Shown: positions 7,181-14,306 of the stretch, piece by piece | Numbering within the stretch: position 1 is the stretch's first letter | Layout: each line of letters opens with the position of its first letter | Assembly (NCBI GenBank): GCA_028871195.1 | Contig: JAGWNT010000061.1 | Location: 1 to 25,286 of the forward strand | DNA: 25,286 nt | Reading direction: 5' to 3' | Origin: REEB85 sp018971455 | GTDB taxonomy: Bacteria; Pseudomonadota; Alphaproteobacteria; Acetobacterales; Acetobacteraceae | The notes under the pieces: generated by a model | Database searches by the model: none | What the model was told of the DNA's origin: nothing | Seen by the model: the letters and a program-made list of their open reading frames with translations, nothing else | Position numbers and translations under genes: made by a program

Positions 7181-8073
7181 GGCGGATGGGGCGCGCCGAG
7201 CGCATCGCGCTGGGGACCATTGGCATCGGGCTGGTGGTTCTGGCGCTCAAGCTGGCGGCGTGGCTGCTCACCGGAAGTGCCGCGCTGTTCTCGGACGCGG
7301 CGGAGACGGTGGTCAATGTCGCGGCGTCGCTGGTGGCGCTGGCTGCCCTGCGCTTTGCCGCGCGGCCGGCCGATGCCAATCATCCTTACGGCCACGACAA
7401 GGCGGAGTTCTTCGCCGCCGTCATCGAGGGCGTGCTGATTGTCGTCGCCGCAATCGTCATCCTCCAGCATGCGTGGGCGGTGTTCCGCGAACCGGTGCCG
7501 ATTACTGCGCCGCTTCCGGGATTGGCGCTCAATACGCTGGCCACGTTGTGCAATCTGGGCTGGTCGACGGTGCTGCGCCGGCAAGGCCGCGCGCTGCGCT
7601 CGCCGGCGTTGCTCGCCGATGGTCAGCATTTGATGGCCGATGTGGTGACGTCGCTCGGTGTGGTGATTGGGCTCGGGCTGGCGGTGGCGACCGGTCAGCA
7701 ATGGCTGGATCCGCTGCTGGCTGCGGCGACGGCGGTGTACATCCTGGTCTCGGGTGGCCAGGTGATCGGCGAGTCGGTGGGCGGGCTGATGGATGCCGCA
7801 CCGGCGGCGACGATCGTCGAGCGCATCCGCCTGCTGGTCGGCCAGCATGCCGAGGGGGCGATCGAGGCGCATGATCTGCGCATGCGCCATGCGGGACGGC
7901 TGACATTCCTAGAATTTCATCTCGTGGTGCCGGGCACGATGAGCGTCTCCGACGCGCATGCCATCTGCGACCGCATCGAGGCCGCGCTGAAGGCGGAGAT
8001 GGAAGGGTTGATGATCACCATCCACGTCGAACCCGATGCCAAGGCGAAGCATCACGGCGTCATCGTGCTGTGA
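7177..8073 (+). CDS. Cation diffusion facilitator (CDF) family metal transporter
   Basis: This is a 298-residue inner-membrane CDF protein with about six transmembrane segments and a cytoplasmic C-terminal domain (about 205-298). Landmark motifs are SGSAAL-like GSAALFSDAAE in TM2, RPADANHPYGHDKAEF after TM2, and ADGQHLMADVVTS in TM5. CDF proteins usually export Zn2+, Fe2+, Mn2+ or Co2+ in exchange for protons. The TM5 half of the transport site is the standard HxxxD (H151, D155), but the TM2 half aligned to FieF D45/D49 reads E43 and N47, so the metal preference may differ from FieF. It overlaps both neighbours by 4 nt (ATGA before, GTGA after), placing it firmly in the B12 uptake operon. A link to cobalt handling is an attractive inference only. 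Confidence 0.9.
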   Translation: MRRMGRAERIALGTIGIGLVVLALKLAAWLLTGSAALFSDAAETVVNVAASLVALAALRFAARPADANHPYGHDKAEFFAAVIEGVLIVVAAIVILQHAWAVFREPVPITAPLPGLALNTLATLCNLGWSTVLRRQGRALRSPALLADGQHLMADVVTSLGVVIGLGLAVATGQQWLDPLLAAATAVYILVSGGQVIGESVGGLMDAAPAATIVERIRLLVGQHAEGAIEAHDLRMRHAGRLTFLEFHLVVPGTMSVSDAHAICDRIEAALKAEMEGLMITIHVEPDAKAKHHGVIVL

Positions 8074-8822
8074 GGGGGCTTCCCCTTCTGCTGTTGATGT
8101 TGCTGGCACCGCTGGCTGCCCGTGCCGGCGATGTGGTTTCGATGAACCTGTGCACCGACGACTATCTCGTATTGCTGGCACCTGAGCGGATTGCCGCCCT
8201 CAGTCCGTTGGCGCGGGACCCGTCACTGTCGGTGGTGGCGGCGCAGGCGCGGCATCTGCCCTGGGTGCGTGCCGATGGCGAGGCGGTGATGAACCTGCAT
8301 CCATCCCTCGTGCTTGCCGCACCCTATGGCGCTCAGACGACGGTCGCCGTGCTGGAGGGTTTGGGGGTGCGCATCGAACGCATCGCGCTGGCGCAGGACT
8401 TTGCCGCTATCCGCAAAGAGACGCGCCGACTTGCGGCGCTGCTTGGTGTGCCGGCGCGCGGCGAGTCGCTCATCGCCGCAATGGATCAGGACCTATCTGG
8501 AGTTCGCACGGGCCGCAAGCTGCGCGCCCTGGCATTGGCGCCGCGCGGCTATGCGGCGGGACCCGGAACCTTGGAGGATTCGGTTCTGCGAGCGGCCGGG
8601 CTCGACGATATCGGACGGGGTGGGCGGTTGGGGCTGGAGGCAATTCTGGCGGCCCGTCCGCAATTATTGGTGGTGGCCGACGCGCCGGGCTTTCCATCCC
8701 TGGCCACGGACATGCTGACTCATCCGATCCTGGCCGCAATCCCGCGCCGGGCGCTGCCGCCGGCCCTGCTGGCCTGCGCCGGGCCGTGGAGTGCGGCCGC
8801 GGTGGCGATGCTTGCGCGATGA
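8070..8822 (+). CDS. btuF: Cobalamin-type ABC importer, periplasmic binding protein (BtuF-like)
   Basis: This is a 250-residue periplasmic binding protein of the helical-backbone (class III) type used for B12, heme and siderophores. A signal peptide covers about residues 1-19. The mature protein begins GDVVSMNLCTDDYLVLLAPERIAALSPLA, the usual opening of this fold, and includes NLHPSLVLAAPYG and VLEGLGVRIERIALAQDF, then a second lobe with LGLEAILAARPQLLVVAD. It starts at GTG 8070, overlapping the CDF stop as GTGA, and its stop overlaps the permease start. Substrate assignment to cobalamin rests on the operon (adenosyltransferase and TonB) and on convergence with btuB, not on motif alone; heme or siderophore remain possible. 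Confidence 0.82.
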   Translation: MRGLPLLLLMLLAPLAARAGDVVSMNLCTDDYLVLLAPERIAALSPLARDPSLSVVAAQARHLPWVRADGEAVMNLHPSLVLAAPYGAQTTVAVLEGLGVRIERIALAQDFAAIRKETRRLAALLGVPARGESLIAAMDQDLSGVRTGRKLRALALAPRGYAAGPGTLEDSVLRAAGLDDIGRGGRLGLEAILAARPQLLVVADAPGFPSLATDMLTHPILAAIPRRALPPALLACAGPWSAAAVAMLAR

Positions 8823-9769
8823 GATACCGGGCGAGCTGGGCGTTGGCCGGATCGGTGAGCGTGCTGTTCGTCTTGTCGCTGCTGGTGGGGCCGGCCGGAT
8901 TCGGTGTGCCGTCGCTACCGATCCTCACCGAACTGCGTCTGCCGCGGGCGCTGCTCGCGCTGTTGGTCGGTGGCGGTTTGGGGCTGTCCGGTGCGGTGTT
9001 GCAGGGCGCGCTGCGCAATCCGCTTGCCGATCCCGGGTTGCTGGGTGTGAGCGGCTGCGCGGCGCTGGGCGCGGTTCTGGCGTTCTATTGGGGTCTTGCG
9101 GCGGCGTTTGCGCCGGCTCTGCCCCTGGCGGGCCTGGCAGGAGCCGGGCTCGGCTGCCTGTTTCTGCTCGCGTTTGCCGGCCGGGCGATGTCGGGTCCGG
9201 CATTGATCCTCGCCGGCGTGGCGCTCTCGGCCTTGGCGGCGGCCCTGCTGGCGCTGGCGCTCACCCTTGCGCCCAATCCGTTTGCCCTGGCCGAGATCAC
9301 GGTGTGGCTGATGGGGGGGCTGGCCGATCGCAGCCTGCTGCATGTGGCAATGGCGGCGCCGCCCATGCTGGTGGGCTGGGTGGTGTTGCTCCGCCTCGGA
9401 CCGCGCCTCGACGGGCTGGCGCTTGGCGAGGAGGTGGCGGCAAGCCTTGGCGTGCGGGTGGCTGGCACGTTGCGGGTGGCGGCGCTCGGCGTGGCGCTGG
9501 CGGTCGGTGCCGGCGCGGCGGTGGCGGGCGGCATCGGCTTTGTCGGCCTGGTGGTGCCGCATTTGCTGCGCCCGCTGCTGGGTGAGCGGCCCGGTGGGCT
9601 GCTGGTGGGCGCGCTCCTTGGAGGGGCGGCGCTGCTGCTCGGCGCGGACCTGCTGGCGCGGCTGGCGCCGCTGCTGTTCGGCCTGTCACAGGAGCCGCCG
9701 CTGGGCGTGCTGACGGCGCTGCTGGGAGCTCCGTTCCTCGTGCGCATCGCGCGGCGGGTCGCGCCTTGA
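8819..9769 (+). CDS. btuC: Cobalamin-type ABC importer, permease (BtuC/FecCD family)
   Basis: This is a 316-residue polytopic permease of the BtuC/FecCD family, with about 9-10 transmembrane helices. Signature segments are LRLPRALLALLVGGGLGLSG, then VLQGALRNPLADPGLLGVSG near the N-terminus, and the coupling region ending GGIGFVGLVVPHLLRPLLG. The C-terminal stretch GLSQEPPLGVLTALLGAPF(L) is also typical. ATG 8819 overlaps the btuF stop as ATGA. The gene is slightly shorter than E. coli BtuC but complete. Cobalamin as the cargo is inferred from the operon. Confidence 0.88.
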   Translation: MRYRASWALAGSVSVLFVLSLLVGPAGFGVPSLPILTELRLPRALLALLVGGGLGLSGAVLQGALRNPLADPGLLGVSGCAALGAVLAFYWGLAAAFAPALPLAGLAGAGLGCLFLLAFAGRAMSGPALILAGVALSALAAALLALALTLAPNPFALAEITVWLMGGLADRSLLHVAMAAPPMLVGWVVLLRLGPRLDGLALGEEVAASLGVRVAGTLRVAALGVALAVGAGAAVAGGIGFVGLVVPHLLRPLLGERPGGLLVGALLGGAALLLGADLLARLAPLLFGLSQEPPLGVLTALLGAPFLVRIARRVAP

Positions 9770-10455
9770 TCGGGTTCACCGCGCGAGAGGTCGTGCTCGG
9801 GGGGCGGGTGGTGCTGCGGGGCATCGATTTTCGCGCGGATGCGGGTCAGCTTGTGGCCCTGTGCGGGCCGAACGGCGCGGGGAAATCGACGTTGCTGCGC
9901 GGCCTTGCCGGGCTGCTGGCCGGCTCCCGGGCGCCCGATCCGCGGCGCGTTGCCTATCTGCCGCAGGGCGCCCGCTGCGATTGGGGCATGACGGCCTGGG
10001 AGGTCGCGGCACTCGGCCGGATTCCCCATGGTGATGCCGCGGAACCGCCGGTGGCCCATGCGCTGGAACTTTGCGGGTTGGGCGGGTTGCAGGGGGCGCG
10101 CGTCGATCGCATGTCCGGCGGTCAGGCGCGCCGGGCGATGCTGGCGCGCGTTTTCGCCACGGAGCCGGAGGTTTTCCTTCTCGATGAACCGACATCCGAC
10201 CTCGACCCCGCCGCGGCGCATGCCGTGATGGCATTGCTGCGCGAGACGGCGCATGCCGCCCGCCGCCGGGTCGTGGTGGTGGTGCTGCACGCGTTGGATC
10301 TGGCGCTGCGCTACGCCGACCGCATGGTCGTGCTGGAGGGCGGGCAGGTGGTGGCCGATGCCGCGCCGGTGGATGCCTTGGCGCGCGCGGCGGCCGCGTT
10401 CGGCCTGCCCTGGGGGGTGGATGCCTCGCCCCGGCTGCTGCCGCCTTCAGCATGA
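9766..10455 (+). CDS. btuD: Cobalamin-type ABC importer, ATPase (BtuD/FecE family)
   Basis: This is a 229-residue ABC ATPase. Walker A GPNGAGKST is at residues 34-42, the Q-loop at YLPQ (64-67), the signature MSGGQ at 116-120, Walker B FLLDEP at 137-142 with the D-loop SDLDP, and the switch His at 175 (VVLHALDLA). All catalytic elements are intact. It starts with TTG at 9766, overlapping the permease stop as TTGA, and its own stop overlaps tonB as ATGA. It is a little shorter than FecE-type ATPases (about 250 residues), mostly in the helical domain. It powers the importer formed with the two preceding genes. Confidence 0.88.
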   Translation: MIGFTAREVVLGGRVVLRGIDFRADAGQLVALCGPNGAGKSTLLRGLAGLLAGSRAPDPRRVAYLPQGARCDWGMTAWEVAALGRIPHGDAAEPPVAHALELCGLGGLQGARVDRMSGGQARRAMLARVFATEPEVFLLDEPTSDLDPAAAHAVMALLRETAHAARRRVVVVVLHALDLALRYADRMVVLEGGQVVADAAPVDALARAAAAFGLPWGVDASPRLLPPSA

Positions 10456-11174
10456 GGCGGGGCTTCGTCTTTGCGGTCGTGCTGCATTTGCTGGCGGTGG
10501 CGGTGGTGATCGCCTTGAGCCGGCCTTTCGGCGCGGCGCCGCCGCCGACCGCTGATGTGCCGGCCTCGATCGAAGTGGTACTCGGCAGCGGCAACACGGG
10601 GGCGCCCAAACCCGTGCCGCCACGACCGGCGGCGCCGACCCGTCCGACTCCCCCTCCACCGCAACCACCGGCCAAACCGGCTTCGCCGGTGGCGGCACCA
10701 GCATCGGCGGCGCTGCCACTGCCGCCATCGTCGCCCCCACCACCTCCGCCGCCGCCTGCCCGGCCAGCTCCATCAAGACCCGCGACGGCCCCGACGCAGC
10801 CGGTCAAACCCGTCCCGCCGAAGCATGACGCGAGCCCACCCGTGCGGCTCGGTGGGGGGTTGGGCGGGCCGAGCGATCAGATCGATCCAACGCGGCAGCT
10901 GCGCGCGGCGAAAGGTGATCGCGGCAATTTGCCGCCGACCTATCCGCTGGCCGCGGCGATGCGCAACGAACATGGCAGCGTGCGGTTGCGCATTCATGTC
11001 GACGCGGGCGGCAATGTCGTCGCGGTCGACGTGGCGAAATCGTCCGGCTATGCGCTGCTCGACCGGGCGGCGCGCGACCAGGTGGCGTCGCAGTGGCATT
11101 TCACGCCTGCCTTGCGCGATGGCGTGCCGGTCGGCGACGTTTTCGAACTGAACATCAATTTCGTGCTGCAGTGA
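10452..11174 (+). CDS. tonB: TonB energy transducer
   Basis: This is a 240-residue TonB. One N-terminal membrane helix (about residues 5-25) carries the His (H12, in VVLHLLAV) that is functionally important in TonB. A long proline-rich periplasmic spacer covers about residues 29-125 with several runs of Pro. The C-terminal TonB fold (about 155-240) reads YPLAAAMRNEHGSVRLRI, then DAGGNVVAVDVAKSSGY and LLDRAARDQVASQWHFTPA. No exbB or exbD genes are in the window, so it must use ExbBD encoded elsewhere. Its place in the B12 operon and facing btuB suggests it is dedicated to cobalamin uptake. Confidence 0.9.
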   Translation: MRRGFVFAVVLHLLAVAVVIALSRPFGAAPPPTADVPASIEVVLGSGNTGAPKPVPPRPAAPTRPTPPPPQPPAKPASPVAAPASAALPLPPSSPPPPPPPPARPAPSRPATAPTQPVKPVPPKHDASPPVRLGGGLGGPSDQIDPTRQLRAAKGDRGNLPPTYPLAAAMRNEHGSVRLRIHVDAGGNVVAVDVAKSSGYALLDRAARDQVASQWHFTPALRDGVPVGDVFELNINFVLQ

Positions 11175-11181
11175 GGGTGGG

Positions 11182-11745
11182 ATGGTGCGCATCGATCGGG
11201 TGGTGACGCGGGGCGGTGATGGCGGGGAGACCTCGTTGGGCGATGGGGCACGCGTCGGCAAGGATGCCCTGCGGGTCGAGGCGTTCGGCACCGTCGACGA
11301 GGCCAACGCCATGATCGGGATGGTGCGTCGGCATGTCGATGCGGATGCGGTGGCCGATGCCATGCTGGGGCGTATCCAGAATGATCTCTTTGACGTCGGT
11401 GCCGATCTCTGCGTGCCCGGCGAGGCCGGCGCGCGACTGCGTCTCGATACGGCGCCTGCGCTGCGGCTGGAGGCGGAGGTGGAGCTGATGAATGCGTCGC
11501 TGCCGCCGCTCACCAGTTTCATTCTGCCGGGTGGCTCGGCGGGGGCGGCGCAGGCCCACGTGGCGCGGACGGTGGTGCGCCGGGCCGAGCGGCGGGTGGT
11601 GGCGCTGTCGCACGTCGAGGCGGTGAATGGCGAACTGGTGCGCTACCTCAACCGGCTTTCCGACCATCTATTCGTGCTGGGCCGGAGGTTCAATGCAAAC
11701 GGCGCGGGCGATGTGTTGTGGGTGCCCGGCGCCAATCGTGGATGA
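11182..11745 (+). CDS. pduO: Cob(I)alamin adenosyltransferase, PduO type
   Basis: This is a 187-residue ATP:cob(I)alamin (corrinoid) adenosyltransferase of the PduO family, which makes adenosylcobalamin from imported or salvaged cobalamin in the cytoplasm. The ATP-binding N-terminus TRGGDGGETSLGDG is at residues 9-22, followed by LRVEAFGTVDEANAMIG. The C-terminal half has FILPGG, then RRAERRVVAL and YLNRLSDHLFVLGR, all core family motifs. It starts 7 nt after the tonB stop, with GAGGGTGGG as ribosome binding site, and ends the B12 operon. Function is very secure and it is the strongest pointer that the ABC importer carries cobalamin. Confidence 0.95.
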   Translation: MVRIDRVVTRGGDGGETSLGDGARVGKDALRVEAFGTVDEANAMIGMVRRHVDADAVADAMLGRIQNDLFDVGADLCVPGEAGARLRLDTAPALRLEAEVELMNASLPPLTSFILPGGSAGAAQAHVARTVVRRAERRVVALSHVEAVNGELVRYLNRLSDHLFVLGRRFNANGAGDVLWVPGANRG

Positions 11746-11833
11746 CCATCGGTTGCCGCTTGGCATCGGGCGCGGATGACGGCCGGCGCGGGAAGGCCGC
11801 CTGGTCGGCGGAGCACCTTCATGCCGGGCGGCA

Positions 11834-11860
11834 ACGGGGTGTGAGCCGATCACACCCCGT
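11834..11860. terminator. Hairpin between convergent pduO and btuB
   Basis: ACGGGGTGTG (11834-11843) and CACACCCCGT (11851-11860) form a perfect 10-bp stem with a 7-nt loop. It lies in the 126-nt gap between two convergent genes and could end transcription from both sides. Neither strand has a clear T-run after it, so it is a candidate only. Confidence 0.55.
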
Positions 11861-11871
11861 CGTATCATTCC

Positions 11872-13866
11872 TCAGAAATGCGCGCGGATGCCGGCGAGTG
11901 CGGAGGTGCCTGGTGTCTGGAAGCCGCTCGCCGGCTCGTAATGCGAGCCACCGATGTTGCGCGCATCGACGAACAGCATGAACCGCCTGGTGATTGCGTA
12001 ACTGACGCTGAGATTGAGCAGCGTGCCGCCCTTGTTTCGGCCGATGCCGGTGGAGAAGCCGTTATTGTCCACCAGGTAGTCCTGAAAGGCGCCCGTGTAG
12101 ATGACCTCCGGCGCGATCACCAGGCCCGGCAGCGGGGTGAGGCGCAGGTTGGCGTTGACCTGATCGTGCGGGCGGCGCAGCAGGCGGCTGTTATCCGCGC
12201 CATTGCGGGCGTCGGTCAGAGTGTAGGAGAGGTCGGCTTCGAGCCAGGGCGCCGGGCGCACGGTCAGGCTTGTCTCGATACCCTGGGTGCGGGCGCGCGC
12301 GATGTTCTGCGTGGTGGCGGAGGAGAAGTCAGGCGCATAGACCGTGGTGATGAGGTCGTGAATGCGATTGTTGAAGTAGGTGACGCCGATCGTGGCCGCA
12401 TCCTTGTGCCCGAAGGCGGGCAGGTCGATCGACCAGCCAAGCTCGTAGCCGGTGCTGCGTTCCGGCCGCAGATGGGGGTTGCCGACATAGCCGTAGCTGT
12501 CCGCACCGAACAGATCGAACAGCGAAGGGGCGCGGAAGGCGGTGCCATAGGAGGCCTTGAGGTGCGAGAGGATCTCCGGCAGCGCCAGCACACCGCCTGC
12601 ACGCCAGGTGAAGGCCTGGCCGCCATAGCGGGCCGATTCCTCGCGTAGGTCGCCGGTCAGCGTCAGGCGGTCGAACAGGGTGGTCTGGGCGCCCACATGG
12701 CTGGCGTCCGAGACGGCGCTGGCGCGCACGTCGGACTGGTAGGGGAAACCGCCCGAACTCGTGTTCACGGAAGAATGTGAGCTGTCCTGGATGTGTTCGT
12801 AGCCAAACAGCAGTGCCTGTGCGCTGGCCGGCCCGAAATCGGGCAGGTGCAGCGTGTTGTTCCATTGCAGATCCGTGCGCCGGCCGTGATAGCGCGTATC
12901 ACCCGAGGCCTGGTTTGGGTCTGCCGGCTCCAACGGCTCGACGTAATGGCGGTCGGTCTGCGCGCGGCCAAGAGCGAGGCTTGTGTCCAGCGCGCCATGG
13001 AACAGTGTGCTGGTGACGGCCAGGCGGCCGAACAGGGCGTTGTCCTTGCCGGTGTAGGAATTGGCGTCGTAGGACGGCGAGCCAAGCTCATCGAGGTTGA
13101 ATGCCGAGCTGCGGCCACGCAGAAAGGCCGAGATTCGAGTCCCCGGGATCGGCGTGAAGCCGAGATCGATGCTGGCTAGCCTGGAGCTGAAGCCGTTCGG
13201 CGCTCCGGTGTAAATGCTCTCGCGTTTGGGCGTGCTGTCGAAGCCGCGGTCGTTGCGTATCTCGACATTGAGGTTGTAGTCGAATCGGCCGGTTGCGCCG
13301 GAGAGGCCGGCGGAGGCCAGCACGGCGCGCGGCAGGCCATAGGCGATTTCGGCCGTGCCATGCGGACCGGCCGCGCCCTTGCGGGTGATGATGTTGATGA
13401 CGCCGCCGATCGCGCCGGAACCATAGAGGCTCGACATGGGGCCGCGCACGATTTCAATCCGATCGACGTCCCCGAGGGTGTCGGCACCGAAATTGTATTG
13501 CCCACCAGGATCGGATGGGTCGTTCACCGGCATGCCATCGCGCAGCACGAGGACGTGGTTGGAATTGGTGCCGCGGATGAACACGCTGGCATTGCCGCCA
13601 GGGCCGCCGGATTGCGCCATATGCAGGCCGGGAACCGAATCGAGCGCCTCGGCGAGCGTGGTGTAGCCGCGCGCGGTGATGGTGGCACGGTCGATGACGG
13701 TGACGCCGGCCGGGATCTTCTCGATCAGGGTGGGGATACGGGTGGCGGTGACCACCATGTCCGGCAGGCGGATGGTGTCTTCGGGCGTTGCAGCGGTGGC
13801 GGGCAGTGCGTTCTGGGCGTGGGCGGCAGTGGATGCGAACAGGGCGGCGAGAAGCATGCGGCGCAT
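11872..13866 (-). CDS. btuB: BtuB, TonB-dependent outer membrane cobalamin receptor
   Basis: This is a 664-residue TonB-dependent receptor. The signal peptide MRRMLLAALFASTAAHAQ is followed by a TonB-box region (LPDMVVTATR), close to the BtuB form DTLVVTANR. The plug has SVFIRGTNSNHVLVLRDGMPVNDPS, then RIEIVRGPMSSLYGS and GAIGGVINIIT, the BtuB pattern. The rest is the 22-strand barrel, with the final residue Phe (IRAHF) as expected for outer-membrane insertion. I chose ATG 13866 because GGAGG sits 5 nt upstream and the signal peptide begins there; the frame is open for 36 more codons upstream but these are not conserved-looking. A cobalamin riboswitch in its leader confirms the B12 role. Confidence 0.94.
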   Translation of the reverse strand: MRRMLLAALFASTAAHAQNALPATAATPEDTIRLPDMVVTATRIPTLIEKIPAGVTVIDRATITARGYTTLAEALDSVPGLHMAQSGGPGGNASVFIRGTNSNHVLVLRDGMPVNDPSDPGGQYNFGADTLGDVDRIEIVRGPMSSLYGSGAIGGVINIITRKGAAGPHGTAEIAYGLPRAVLASAGLSGATGRFDYNLNVEIRNDRGFDSTPKRESIYTGAPNGFSSRLASIDLGFTPIPGTRISAFLRGRSSAFNLDELGSPSYDANSYTGKDNALFGRLAVTSTLFHGALDTSLALGRAQTDRHYVEPLEPADPNQASGDTRYHGRRTDLQWNNTLHLPDFGPASAQALLFGYEHIQDSSHSSVNTSSGGFPYQSDVRASAVSDASHVGAQTTLFDRLTLTGDLREESARYGGQAFTWRAGGVLALPEILSHLKASYGTAFRAPSLFDLFGADSYGYVGNPHLRPERSTGYELGWSIDLPAFGHKDAATIGVTYFNNRIHDLITTVYAPDFSSATTQNIARARTQGIETSLTVRPAPWLEADLSYTLTDARNGADNSRLLRRPHDQVNANLRLTPLPGLVIAPEVIYTGAFQDYLVDNNGFSTGIGRNKGGTLLNLSVSYAITRRFMLFVDARNIGGSHYEPASGFQTPGTSALAGIRAHF

Positions 13867-13893
13867 GCGGTCCTCCACAGGCAAGGCGACGCG

Positions 13894-13912
13894 GCGCGGA
13901 CCAAGTCCGCGC
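13894..13912 (-). promoter_or_regulatory. Hairpin in the btuB leader
   Basis: GCGCGGAC and GTCCGCGC form a perfect 8-bp stem with a 3-nt loop, 27 nt before the btuB ATG and after the riboswitch aptamer. It has no T-run, so it is not an intrinsic terminator. GGTCC at its loop and 3' arm is complementary to GGACC, which overlaps the end of the GGAGG ribosome binding site. It may belong to the expression platform, acting on translation. Confidence 0.35.
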
Positions 13913-14000
13913 GCACGGCGTCGATCAAGGGACGAATGCCGCCTGCGGGTCTTTCTCCCGTTGCGCCGGTGCACCCCGCCCGTCGCGCGCGCGCAGTCTC

Positions 14001-14201
14001 GATGCCGGCCGGTCTCCTGGCTCGCGACTGGCGGGAAGCATGCGCTCCCCGGCGATCCCGTCGGCCTTCTCGCCCTGTTGCGGCGGGCAATGGCTCATCG
14101 GACGGAATCTCGCCGCCTACAGTTGCGGGGGCAGCCGCGGAGTAGCCGGTGATCCGGCGTCGCGCGTTCCCGTTTCAGCCCTTGCGGGCCACCGGCATCT
14201 G
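14001..14201 (-). promoter_or_regulatory. Cobalamin (AdoCbl) riboswitch
   Basis: The minus strand carries the class-I cobalamin aptamer in order: a P1 5' strand GATGCCGG (14201-14194), GAAACGGGAA (14176-14167), the conserved core GCTGCCCCCGCAACTGTAGG within 14135-14109, AGCCATTG in the position of the usual GCCACTG, and the B12 box AGCCAGGAGACCGGCC (14022-14007). The 3' strand CCGGCATC (14008-14001) pairs with the 5' strand to close P1 (8 bp). It lies 134 nt before the btuB start and should turn btuB off when adenosylcobalamin is plentiful. No intrinsic terminator follows, so control is probably translational or Rho-dependent. Confidence 0.95.
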
Positions 14202-14218
14202 ATTTGGTTGTAGCGCAG

Positions 14219-14248
14219 ATTAAGCGGAAATGAAGGGGCGTTTTGCAA
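14219..14248 (-). promoter_or_regulatory. Possible btuB promoter
   Basis: On the minus strand TTGCAA (14248-14243) and CTTAAT (14224-14219) each match 4 of 6 consensus positions and are 18 nt apart. They sit between the terminator of the livJ-type gene and the riboswitch, the only space available for a btuB promoter. Weak, judged by eye. Confidence 0.25.
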
Positions 14249-14278
14249 AAAAAAGAGCCCGGCCATGGGGCCGGGCTC
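14247..14278 (-). terminator. Rho-independent terminator of the LivJ-type gene
   Basis: GAGCCCGGCC and GGCCGGGCTC form a perfect 10-bp GC-rich stem with a 4-nt loop, followed on the minus strand by eight T (14254-14247). It begins 28 nt after the stop of the binding-protein gene. A textbook intrinsic terminator that also insulates the btuB riboswitch from upstream transcription. Confidence 0.93.
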
Positions 14279-14306
14279 TCTCCTAGCAGCCAGTAGATTG
14301 GCGATG

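Noticed and set aside
9085..10290. A 401-codon minus-strand frame opposite the permease and ATPase genes
   Set aside because: It is antisense to intact btuC and btuD with all motifs; the Ala/Ser/Pro/Arg-rich translation has no domain.
10640..10800. Proline-codon repeat considered as a DNA repeat or recombination element
   Set aside because: It is the coding sequence of the proline-rich spacer of TonB, a normal feature of that family.
13867..13974. Upstream extension of the btuB frame by 36 codons
   Set aside because: The extension is Arg-rich, precedes the obvious signal peptide, and covers the leader hairpin and ribosome binding site.
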